Of a stretch of 64,000 nt of DNA, positions 16,244 through 23,290 are shown piece after piece (position 1 is the stretch's first letter; each line of letters starts with the position of its first letter). Below the pieces are notes generated by a model. The model did not search any database, was not told where the DNA came from, and saw nothing but the letters and a program-made list of their open reading frames with translations. The DNA comes from an uncultured Clostridia bacterium (GTDB taxonomy: Bacteria > Bacillota > Clostridia > Oscillospirales > Ruminococcaceae). The DNA lies in contig CANQPX010000003.1 in assembly GCA_947625915.1 (NCBI GenBank), positions 38,089-102,088 of the forward strand. The letters run 5' to 3'. The position numbers and the translations under genes were made by a program.

Positions 16244-18037
16244 ATGAACATCAAATTGCAGTTAGAAGCCTTGGAATGGGTCTACAGCCTTGCAAAAGGC
16301 TCTGAACCAAACGGCATTTATATCCCACAAAAACCTTATATCGAAAATTCTCCGACAGACGGCGTTTTTGAAGAACTTATCCCCGAACAGACAGGCGTAC
16401 GCTCGGAAGCTTTGCTGAAAATGTTCTCGGATATTTCCAAGGAAAACGGCATACGTCCTCATCTTGCTGTTGTTCTGAAAGACGGAAAACTTATCGCAAA
16501 AGCCGCTTGGTCGCCCTATGAACTGCAAACTCCGCACGTTTCACATTCCATGAGCAAAAGCGTTGTCTCAATGGCTGTAGGTCTTGCGGCAAAAGAAAAT
16601 AAATTATCCTTGGACGAAAAAATAATCGATATTTTTTCCGATGATTTACCCGAAAAAATAAATGAAAAAATGAAAAAAATATCCGTTGAAAATTTACTTA
16701 CAATGTCGAGCGGCGCGGCGTTCAACGAAGCAAAAGCATTAATGAGTTCGGATTGGGTAAATAATTTTCTTTCGTCAGATGTAATTTTTGAGCCGGGAGA
16801 AAAATTCCATTACAACAGTTTGAACACATATATGCTCTCCGCAATAATTTGCAAACGCTGCGGCACTTCCCTTTCGGGATTTTTAAGCGAACGGCTTTTT
16901 GCTCCGCTGGGGATAAATAATTTTTACTGGGAAAAAAGTCCCTGCGGCATTGAAAAAGGCGGTTGGGGACTTTATATGAGCATACTCGATTACGCAAAAC
17001 TCGGTCAGCTTTATCTTGACGGCGGGATATGGCACGGCAAAATGATCATTGATGCGGAATGGATAGCAAATTCCGCTTCAAAAAAAATTGATGTGCCGAA
17101 CAATGTTGACAGGAACGGTTACGGCTATCAGATATGGATATTGAAAAATAATTCCGGCTATCTTTTCAGCGGAATGTTCGGGCAGAACGTTTATATTTTC
17201 CCCGGAAGAAATATTGTGATAGCAATAAATTCCGGCAGCACAGGGATATTTCCGCAGGGAAAACTTTTAAATATCGTCACGGGATTTATAAATGAAAATA
17301 AAAATTTCGATGATGCTCCGATAAAAAATTTCAGATACGGATATGCTGCGGAATTAAGAAATTCTCTTGCAAATGCGCGGTTCGGAAATATTATTTCCGA
17401 AGAAATAAAAATTCCATTTACTGAAAGGCTGCGCCGCAGTATTTTTTCTGCAAAAAAAGAAGAACATCGCGAAGAGATCCCGCCTGCGGCAGCCGTTCTT
17501 GCGGGACATAAAATTATTTTTGAAAATAATCACTGCGGTATACTGCCGGTGCTTATCCAGATAATGAACGGGAATTTTGAAAGCGGGATAAATTCGGCTG
17601 ATTTTTTTGTTAAAGACGGAAAAATAATAATGAAAATTTCCTGTGATGATGAAACGCACGATATCCCTCTTGATTTTTCCGATAAACCGTCTTATACAAA
17701 TTTTGAAAAACGCGGGGATATTTTCCGCGCGGGTATTTTTTCGGCTCTGACTCTTGACGAAGATGAGATCCCCGTTTTGAAAATCACAATGTGCTTTACC
17801 GAAACCAGCTGCACAAAAATTTTCAAATTTATTTTTTCTTCCCATGGAGCAATTTTAAAAGTTAGGGAAGATCCTCCGCTTTACGACGCCATAGAAGACG
17901 CTTCCGGAATGATAATGCCCGCCTTCGGAGATAAAGTGCGAAAAACGCTTGAAGCCGTTATGGAAACGGATATTGCGGAATATAAAATAAAAAGTTTCCT
18001 CGAACCTAACATCAAAGGAGAAATAAAAAAATTATAG
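16244..18037 (+). CDS. Serine hydrolase of the beta-lactamase/DD-peptidase family (PF00144)
   Basis: 597 residues. Residues about 50-350 form the class C beta-lactamase-like fold: SxxK in SHSMSKSVVS (catalytic Ser/Lys near 101-104), tyrosine motif in FHYNSLNTYMLSA and, later, GYLFSGMFGQNVYIFP in the region of the third (HxG-like) motif. The C-terminal 200 residues are a beta-rich domain without a clear assignment. There is no signal peptide, so it is probably cytoplasmic, unlike exported penicillin-recognising enzymes; an esterase or peptidase role is as likely as cell-wall work. GGGAG lies nine bases before the ATG. An (AAT)6 tract sits in the leader. Confidence 0.8.
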   Translation: MNIKLQLEALEWVYSLAKGSEPNGIYIPQKPYIENSPTDGVFEELIPEQTGVRSEALLKMFSDISKENGIRPHLAVVLKDGKLIAKAAWSPYELQTPHVSHSMSKSVVSMAVGLAAKENKLSLDEKIIDIFSDDLPEKINEKMKKISVENLLTMSSGAAFNEAKALMSSDWVNNFLSSDVIFEPGEKFHYNSLNTYMLSAIICKRCGTSLSGFLSERLFAPLGINNFYWEKSPCGIEKGGWGLYMSILDYAKLGQLYLDGGIWHGKMIIDAEWIANSASKKIDVPNNVDRNGYGYQIWILKNNSGYLFSGMFGQNVYIFPGRNIVIAINSGSTGIFPQGKLLNIVTGFINENKNFDDAPIKNFRYGYAAELRNSLANARFGNIISEEIKIPFTERLRRSIFSAKKEEHREEIPPAAAVLAGHKIIFENNHCGILPVLIQIMNGNFESGINSADFFVKDGKIIMKISCDDETHDIPLDFSDKPSYTNFEKRGDIFRAGIFSALTLDEDEIPVLKITMCFTETSCTKIFKFIFSSHGAILKVREDPPLYDAIEDASGMIMPAFGDKVRKTLEAVMETDIAEYKIKSFLEPNIKGEIKKL

Positions 18038-18070
18038 GCAATGCCGTAAATTTTTTTGCGGCATTGCCTA
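18035..18070. terminator. Bidirectional hairpin between the serine hydrolase gene and uma2
   Basis: TAGGCAATGCCG (18035-18046) pairs perfectly with CGGCATTGCCTA (18059-18070). It lies between convergent stops. Confidence 0.75.
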
Positions 18071-18082
18071 TTAAATTTTATT

Positions 18083-18664
18083 TTATTCTTTATCTATGTC
18101 AGACAAATTCACAGCTAAAGGTTCTTCGGAATTTTTGTAGATATGCGAAAAAATATCTTCCTTAAAAGTGTATATCTCAACGCCTTTATTTTCTTCAAAA
18201 GGATAAACAATAACGCGTTTTCTTTCGGTATCTACTATCCAATATTCCCGCACGCCGTTTTCCTTGTAAAGTTCCATTTTTCTTGAAAAATCCTTTGCTG
18301 CCGTGGACGGAGAAGTTATCTCAATGACCCAATCGGGTGCGCCCTCACAGTATTGCTCTTTTATCTTGTCCTTGTCACAGATCACAAAAATGTCGGGTTG
18401 GACTATCTCACCGCCTTTGAGTTTCACATCGGCAGGAGAAGAAAAGACCTTGCATTTTCCTTTGTTCCTTTTGATATAGTTATAGACTGTGTTGGATATT
18501 ATCATAATAATATCCTGATGGAAATAGTTAGGTGCGGCGGACATTTCAATAGTTCCGCCGTGAGTAGGAACTATCACGCCGTCAATAAGTTCACAGCATA
18601 CGGGCAGATCTTCCATTGCAAAAAATTCTTCCGCAGTATAGCGTTTTATTTCCGGTGCAGCCAT
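18083..18664 (-). CDS. Uma2 family (DUF820, PF05685) putative restriction-endonuclease-fold protein
   Basis: 193 residues with the PD-(D/E)XK-like arrangement of Uma2 proteins: YTAEEFFAM at the start, CELIDGVIV, then PDIFVICD (metal-binding Asp candidate), DWVIEITSPSTAAKDFSRK (Glu and Lys of the core) and YWIVDTERKRV near the end. The family is very common in cyanobacteria and some Clostridia; its biological role is unproven. It starts at an ATG with AAAGGAGG upstream. Its promoter shares an inverted repeat with the divergent vapBC operon. Confidence 0.85.
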   Translation of the reverse strand: MAAPEIKRYTAEEFFAMEDLPVCCELIDGVIVPTHGGTIEMSAAPNYFHQDIIMIISNTVYNYIKRNKGKCKVFSSPADVKLKGGEIVQPDIFVICDKDKIKEQYCEGAPDWVIEITSPSTAAKDFSRKMELYKENGVREYWIVDTERKRVIVYPFEENKGVEIYTFKEDIFSHIYKNSEEPLAVNLSDIDKE

Positions 18665-18697
18665 AGCGATGCCTCCTTTATCAGACTTTCTGTTTTA

Positions 18698-18726
18698 ATT
18701 ATATCTTAACTTTTTTATTTTGTCAA
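18698..18726 (-). promoter_or_regulatory. Sigma-A promoter of uma2
   Basis: Read leftward: TTGACA (complement of 18721-18726), a 17-base spacer and TATAAT (complement of 18698-18703). The -35 box lies in the left arm of the inverted repeat 18721-18747. Confidence 0.8.
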
Positions 18727-18747
18727 TATCCCAAAAAGATATTGACA
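18721..18747. repeat. Perfect inverted repeat carrying both divergent -35 boxes
   Basis: TGTCAATATC (18721-18730), seven bases, GATATTGACA (18738-18747). The left arm supplies the -35 of uma2 and the right arm the -35 of vapBC, so a protein bound here would act on both. Confidence 0.85.
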
Positions 18748-18783
18748 ACGATGTATACTATGGTATATACTATAATCAGGAGG
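18742..18783 (+). promoter_or_regulatory. vapBC promoter, operator-like dyad and ribosome binding site
   Basis: TTGACA (18742-18747) with -10 TATACT after 18 bases. Between and over them is the dyad GTATACTATGGTATATAC (18753-18770), placed where VapB-VapC complexes usually bind to repress their own promoter. AGGAGG at about 18778-18783 serves vapB. Confidence 0.7.
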
Positions 18784-18790
18784 CGATGCT

Positions 18791-19027
18791 ATGGACACTG
18801 CAAAAATTTTTGAAAACGGCAGAAGTCAGGCAGTACGGCTGCCAAAACAATTCAGATTTGACAGTGATGAAGTTTTTATCAAAAAGATCGGGAAAAGTGT
18901 TATGCTTATCCCAAAAGAGGAAGATGCTCTCTGGGAAACATTTATAAACGGGCTGAAAGGCTTTTCCGATGATTTTATGAAAGACGGAAGAATGCCGGAA
19001 ACACCATCAACGAGGGAAGAACTATGA
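18791..19027 (+). CDS. vapB: VapB-type antitoxin
   Basis: 78 residues. The N-terminal half is a MazE/AbrB-like swapped-hairpin DNA-binding domain: [20 protein letters not shown] is the standard VapB motif. The C-terminal half (about 45-78) is acidic and probably wraps around the toxin. It binds and neutralises the VapC nuclease and represses the operon. The last four bases overlap the toxin start (ATGA), ensuring coupled translation. Confidence 0.9.
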   Translation: MDTAKIFENGRSQAVRLPKQFRFDSDEVFIKKIGKSVMLIPKEEDALWETFINGLKGFSDDFMKDGRMPETPSTREEL

Positions 19028-19422
19028 AGTATATGTTAGACACAAATATTTGTATATATGCTATCAAAAAACATCCTGAAAATATTCTGAAAATGATCGA
19101 CCATAACAGAATACACGGACTTTGCATTTCAGCAATAACACTTGCAGAGTTGGAACACGGAATATCCAAAAGTGATTATCCCAAAAGAAATGCTGATGCT
19201 TTAGCTCAATTCCTTTCAATAATTACAGTTTTGCCGTTTGGAGACAGTGCTGCAATTGAATATGGAAAAATTTGTGCTTACCTTCAAAAAAAAGGAACTC
19301 CTATAGGCACTATGGATATGCTTATCGCAGCACACGCATTGTCTGAAGAACTTATTCTTGTAACAAATAATATTCGTGAATTTGAAAGAATACCAACACT
19401 TACCATTGAAAATTGGATATAA
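19024..19422 (+). CDS. vapC: VapC-type PIN-domain ribonuclease toxin
   Basis: 132 residues, full PIN domain. Acidic metal ligands are visible: Asp in [10 protein letters not shown], Glu in TLAELEHGI, Asp in [11 protein letters not shown] and the polar TNN near the end. VapC toxins cleave specific tRNAs or rRNA when the antitoxin is degraded. It overlaps vapB by four bases. All catalytic residues look intact, so the pair is probably active. A terminator follows directly. Confidence 0.92.
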   Translation: MKYMLDTNICIYAIKKHPENILKMIDHNRIHGLCISAITLAELEHGISKSDYPKRNADALAQFLSIITVLPFGDSAAIEYGKICAYLQKKGTPIGTMDMLIAAHALSEELILVTNNIREFERIPTLTIENWI

Positions 19423-19426
19423 AGCA

Positions 19427-19454
19427 AAAGCGGAGATCAAATGATCTCCGCTTT
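19427..19454. terminator. Bidirectional hairpin between vapC and the solute-binding-protein gene
   Basis: AAAGCGGAGATCA (19427-19439) pairs with TGATCTCCGCTTT (19442-19454), followed by AATTTT. It lies between convergent stop codons. Confidence 0.8.
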
Positions 19455-19458
19455 AATT

Positions 19459-21933
19459 TTACCTATTCTCCGCGATATAGTTTGAAACGCGGTTCTGGAT
19501 TATCTCTGCAACGTCCTTGGCGGACTTTTGTCCCTCAAAGAAAGCTCCCGCTTCTTCGTTGATGATCGTAAGTGCCTGCTGATCGTAACGTCCGGAATTG
19601 TTTACCGACTTTATAAAGTCCATCATTCTCTGATTGTCCGCATCGGTATTTACCGGGATAGGTATACGCTCTTCTCCGAGCCAGTAATAATTGTCATATT
19701 CCTCTTTTGTTCCGTCATCGTTCAGCCAGTAAGGCTTCTCCTTGTACGATTCCGCCTGCTTTTCAAGTGAAGAGATCTTTACGGGGAATGTGTATGAATT
19801 TCTTGTTGAAAGCAGATCCTGAAAATCATCGGAATAGAAATATTTTACAAAATCCCATGCACCGTCAGCGTTTTTAGCCTTAGAGGTTATTGCCATAGAC
19901 GTATCCGCATTGATAACAGAGCCGTTACCTTCGCTTGTGGGATAACCCTTAACTGTTATCGGCTCGCCGAACGTACCTGTTTCTTGCTGAACAAAGAAAT
20001 CAAAGCTTGAAACATATGCCTGACTGAGAAGCGCTCTGTCCTCTCTGAAACGGCTTTCATACTCGTTCCAATAATTCGGATCCATATCCATCGCCGAGTC
20101 GTCCTCATATTCCTTGGGGAACTTGTTGCAGAATTCAAGCAGATTGATAAACTCGTCCGTATTGAACTTGCACTCGCCTGTTTCCTTGTTGATAAAGTTT
20201 GAACCGTTATAATAGATCATATTCTGGAGCATAGACGCTTTTGTTCCCCATCTGTCGCCGAATACCTGATCTACGGACTCGGTATTCTCCTCACAGAACT
20301 TGATAAATTCTTCCATTGTCCAGCCGCTTTCGGTTCCGACTTTGGAAGTCTTGCCCACAAGTGTATTTATAGTAAAGTTCGGAACGACTTCATACAGTTT
20401 TCCGTCGGTCTCATAAGCCTCGAAAACATTCTGCAAGTAATCTTCGCGGTTGAAGGTTTCGTCCTTATCCATAAAATCATACAGATTTGCAAGCAATCCC
20501 TTTGAAATATAGCTGTCGACAGGGAGCTGGCTGTCTATAACAAGGATATCCGGCAGATTTCCCGCGATCATATCATTATTCAGTTTTGTAACAGCATCAT
20601 CATAGCTGTTTACTACATAATCCTGATAGGAAGTGAGTTCTATCTCATATTCGGTGCTGTTCTTGTTGTATTCCAGTATCTGACGTTTTATAGCTGTATC
20701 AAGATAGATAGCATACATTTTGATGAGTTTCTTATCGGGGATATCTGCGGGATCGACTTCGGTAAGGATATTTACTACCTGATCGTCGCTGCTCCAACTG
20801 TAACCGCCTCCGCCGTTCCAGTCATAATCATAGGTTATGAGGAAAATTCTTCCGTCAGGCAGAACGCTTATTCCTGTCGAAGTATCCATAGCAGTCGTGT
20901 CAATGCCTGATTTCAGCCAGTCAACTATCGTCTCGGTAGTATCAGTCTCTATATCGTATGCCGCAAGTCCCGAATCTCTTGTAAGGAGAAGATCGTACTT
21001 GTCCGTACCGTTCATAAGTGAACCGTTGGCGGTGTAAGGATATTCCGTGCCTAATTTTCTTCCGGCAACATCTATTTCAACAAGTTTTGACTCGGAAGTA
21101 TAAATTTCGCCTTCCATCTTACTTGTAGTCACCACAGTAAATATCCTGCCGTCACTTGTTTTATATGCGCCGTTCATCCATGTATTGTCATTTACGGCTT
21201 CGTTCTTGATAGTTCCAAGCAGATCGCCCTTGTCATTTGTAATGAAAATAGATGAATTACAAGGCAGGACGAAAGTTCCGTCGTCTGCTTCAACGATGTT
21301 CCTGAAATAAATATACTCATCTTCCGAAGCATTAGCTGTGAGCTTTTCAAGGCTGGCTTCGGAAATTTTGCTGCCGTCCTCGGAACTGTACCTTGAAATA
21401 TAGAACGTTTCTTCCGACTCACCTGTTTCCATGTCCCAATTGTTATATTGTTCAAGGAAAATAAGGTCGCCGTTATTAGCAACGATGATATTTGTTATCC
21501 AACGGCTCCCGTCGCTGTTTGACTCGTCGGAAAGCACGATCTCTTTAAGAAGGTTTCCTTCCATATCGACTATCTGCATTTTTCTTTCGCTGTGCCAGAA
21601 TGTTTCCTCTGCGGGTACAGCGGCGTCGTCCGTACCAACGTCAGTAACGACTATCTCCTCTGCGTCAATAACTTCATCTGTGCTGCCGTCTGTTGTATCA
21701 TCATCGTACGGGATAGTATCCTCCCAACTATTTTCACCGATAATAAACAGTTTATCGTTGCTGTAGATCACTTGTTGTCTGTAGGTCATACCTTTCGGGA
21801 GTTCAATTATCTGTGAGGAATAGACGTGCTCCTTTGAAGCTATGACATCTTCGCTCTTGCCGCAGGAGGAAAATCCCACAGCCATTGCTGCAGCCATTAC
21901 CGCAGCAGTTATTCTTGATGTTAACTTATTCAT
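19459..21933 (-). CDS. Extracellular solute-binding lipoprotein with N-terminal propeller-like domain (paralog 1)
   Basis: 824 residues. The signal peptide ends at lipobox FSSC (Cys about 24). Residues about 40-370 are a repeat-rich beta domain resembling a propeller (blade-like phrases such as TSDGRIFTVV, LPDGRIFLIT). From about 385 (KLIKMYAIYLDTAIKRQIL) comes a family 1 sugar-binding domain with NMIAGNLPDILVI, GLLANLYDFMDKD, DGKLYEVVP and SMAITSKAKNADGAWDFVKYF. It delivers a sugar or glycan fragment to an ABC importer; the propeller may add a second ligand site. It is a paralog of the protein at 23291-25558 and has its own promoter, so it is probably expressed separately from the permease operon. 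Confidence 0.85.
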   Translation of the reverse strand: MNKLTSRITAAVMAAAMAVGFSSCGKSEDVIASKEHVYSSQIIELPKGMTYRQQVIYSNDKLFIIGENSWEDTIPYDDDTTDGSTDEVIDAEEIVVTDVGTDDAAVPAEETFWHSERKMQIVDMEGNLLKEIVLSDESNSDGSRWITNIIVANNGDLIFLEQYNNWDMETGESEETFYISRYSSEDGSKISEASLEKLTANASEDEYIYFRNIVEADDGTFVLPCNSSIFITNDKGDLLGTIKNEAVNDNTWMNGAYKTSDGRIFTVVTTSKMEGEIYTSESKLVEIDVAGRKLGTEYPYTANGSLMNGTDKYDLLLTRDSGLAAYDIETDTTETIVDWLKSGIDTTAMDTSTGISVLPDGRIFLITYDYDWNGGGGYSWSSDDQVVNILTEVDPADIPDKKLIKMYAIYLDTAIKRQILEYNKNSTEYEIELTSYQDYVVNSYDDAVTKLNNDMIAGNLPDILVIDSQLPVDSYISKGLLANLYDFMDKDETFNREDYLQNVFEAYETDGKLYEVVPNFTINTLVGKTSKVGTESGWTMEEFIKFCEENTESVDQVFGDRWGTKASMLQNMIYYNGSNFINKETGECKFNTDEFINLLEFCNKFPKEYEDDSAMDMDPNYWNEYESRFREDRALLSQAYVSSFDFFVQQETGTFGEPITVKGYPTSEGNGSVINADTSMAITSKAKNADGAWDFVKYFYSDDFQDLLSTRNSYTFPVKISSLEKQAESYKEKPYWLNDDGTKEEYDNYYWLGEERIPIPVNTDADNQRMMDFIKSVNNSGRYDQQALTIINEEAGAFFEGQKSAKDVAEIIQNRVSNYIAENR

Positions 21934-21958
21934 CTAAATAACCGTCCTTTCTTTAAAT

Positions 21959-21994
21959 AGTATATATCATTACTTGTATTTTGTCAACACAAGT
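21959..21994 (-). promoter_or_regulatory. Promoter and operator-like dyad of solute-binding-protein gene 1
   Basis: Read leftward: TTGACA (complement of 21982-21987), a 17-base spacer and TATACT (complement of 21959-21964). The dyad ACTTGT-N11-ACAAGT (about 21972-21994) covers the -35 box, a likely repressor site. Confidence 0.75.
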
Positions 21995-22015
21995 TACGAT
22001 CCTTTTATAATTTGG

Positions 22016-23260
22016 CAAGTCGGCGGTCGGTAGGGGGGCTTTAGTTTGCTTTTCTTGATTTTTTATTTTGTTTATAACCCTCTTTTTGAGTTTTTGGGGC
22101 AAATTTAAAAGTGACGAAGTTTGCTTTTCTATTAAAAGCATAGTAAAAATTTTTTCGTTTTTTTCCTGTGATGGGGCAGACAACCATAAGGGACGGGGAA
22201 ACCCGAGCGGGGTGGGTGGGAGACGGTCGGTGGGGTTCTTTAGTTCGCTTTTCTTAATTTTTTATTTTGCTTATAACCTTCTTTTTGAGTTTTCGGGGGA
22301 CAGAACCTTTAGGGAAGGGAGAACCCGAACGCGGGGCGCTTTTAATAAAAGCTTAGTAAAAATCTTTTCGTTTTTTCTTGCGAGGGGCAGACAACCATAA
22401 GGGACAGGGAAACCCGAGCGCGGGGGCTTTTAAGAACGCTGTTCTTATCCTTTATTTTGTTTAAATCTCTTAGTTTTATGTTTCGGGGGACAGAACCTTT
22501 AGGGAAGGGCGAACCCGAGAAATTAACGGGGACGCTCGCACGGGTTCTCCCTTCCCCTGCGGTTCTGTCCCCCGAGCCCCCTACTCCCCAACCCTATCCC
22601 TCTCCACGCTCGCTATGCTAAAGCTAATATTATATAAAAGGCTTTTTAGTACTCTTGAACGGAGATTGCGTTGGCTACGGGTTCCTTAGTTTAGCTTACC
22701 TTAGTACGAGCGTTCTAATATTAGATGAAAATTAAAGAAGAATAGTATTTCTAAACAATATAATTTCTTTTTTGGAGTCCTTTCCCGTGTAGAACTCTAT
22801 AATTGTTGAATATCAAACTAACAGTAGAACTCTCTTACCAAGATAAACAAAACTAAGGGTCACTGTTGACTCCACAAATTTTGTTATAGAAATCTAAAAA
22901 ATCTTTTCTATAATCTCTACTTTAGGATAGCGAGCGTGGAAGGGGAAAGGTTGAAGGAAAGTGGGGAGCGCGAGGGGAGAAAAACTAAGGGAAGGGGAAA
23001 ACCGTGCGAGCGCCCATAGGGGCGGTCGGGTTTCCCCTTCCCTTATGGTTGTCTGCCCCTCGCATGAATTGGCAAAAAGGGTTATATTCAAAATAAAATA
23101 TAAGAACAGCGTTCTTAAATGCCCCGTTTGGGTTCTTCCTTCCCTGAAGTGTCATCCCCCCCCGAACAATTTGGCAAAAAGGGTTATATTCAAAATAAAA
23201 AATCAAGAAAAGCAAAATAAAGAACCCCACCGACAACTCCACTCTCAACTCCCCACTCTC
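22016..23260. repeat. Non-coding island of nested direct and inverted repeats
   Basis: This lies between the two solute-binding-protein genes. A GC-rich module of about 36 bases (GGGG...ACAGAACC...AGGGA...GAACCCGA) alternates with AT-rich modules of about 50 bases (TTTTATTTTG...TATAACC). Plus-orientation GC modules lie at about 22172, 22296, 22384 and 22484. Inverted copies lie at about 22541-22575, 23029-23063 and 23127-23160. The outer AT module at 22041-22099 recurs inverted at about 23164-23228. TCGGGGGACAGAACC (22483-22497) pairs perfectly with 22561-22575. No gene is recognisable in it; base composition swings sharply compared with neighbouring genes. Confidence 0.85.
22599..22945. other. 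AT-rich core inside the repeat island, bounded by CACGCTCGCTAT inverted repeats
   Basis: TCCACGCTCGCTAT (about 22603-22616) recurs inverted as ATAGCGAGCGTGGA (about 22927-22940). Inside, CTAATATTA near 22625 and TAATATTAG near 22709 enclose a further dyad of about 95 bases (AGTACTC...AGTACGAG). No open frame with a ribosome binding site was found. It could be a structured RNA gene or the remnant of a non-autonomous mobile element; neither is proven. Confidence 0.5.
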
Positions 23261-23290
23261 AAAACTGTCCGGCAGGCTTCGCCTGCCCCG

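Noticed and set aside
22016..23260. CRISPR array
   Set aside because: Repeats are degenerate, partly inverted, of uneven spacing, and contain no unique spacers or cas genes nearby.
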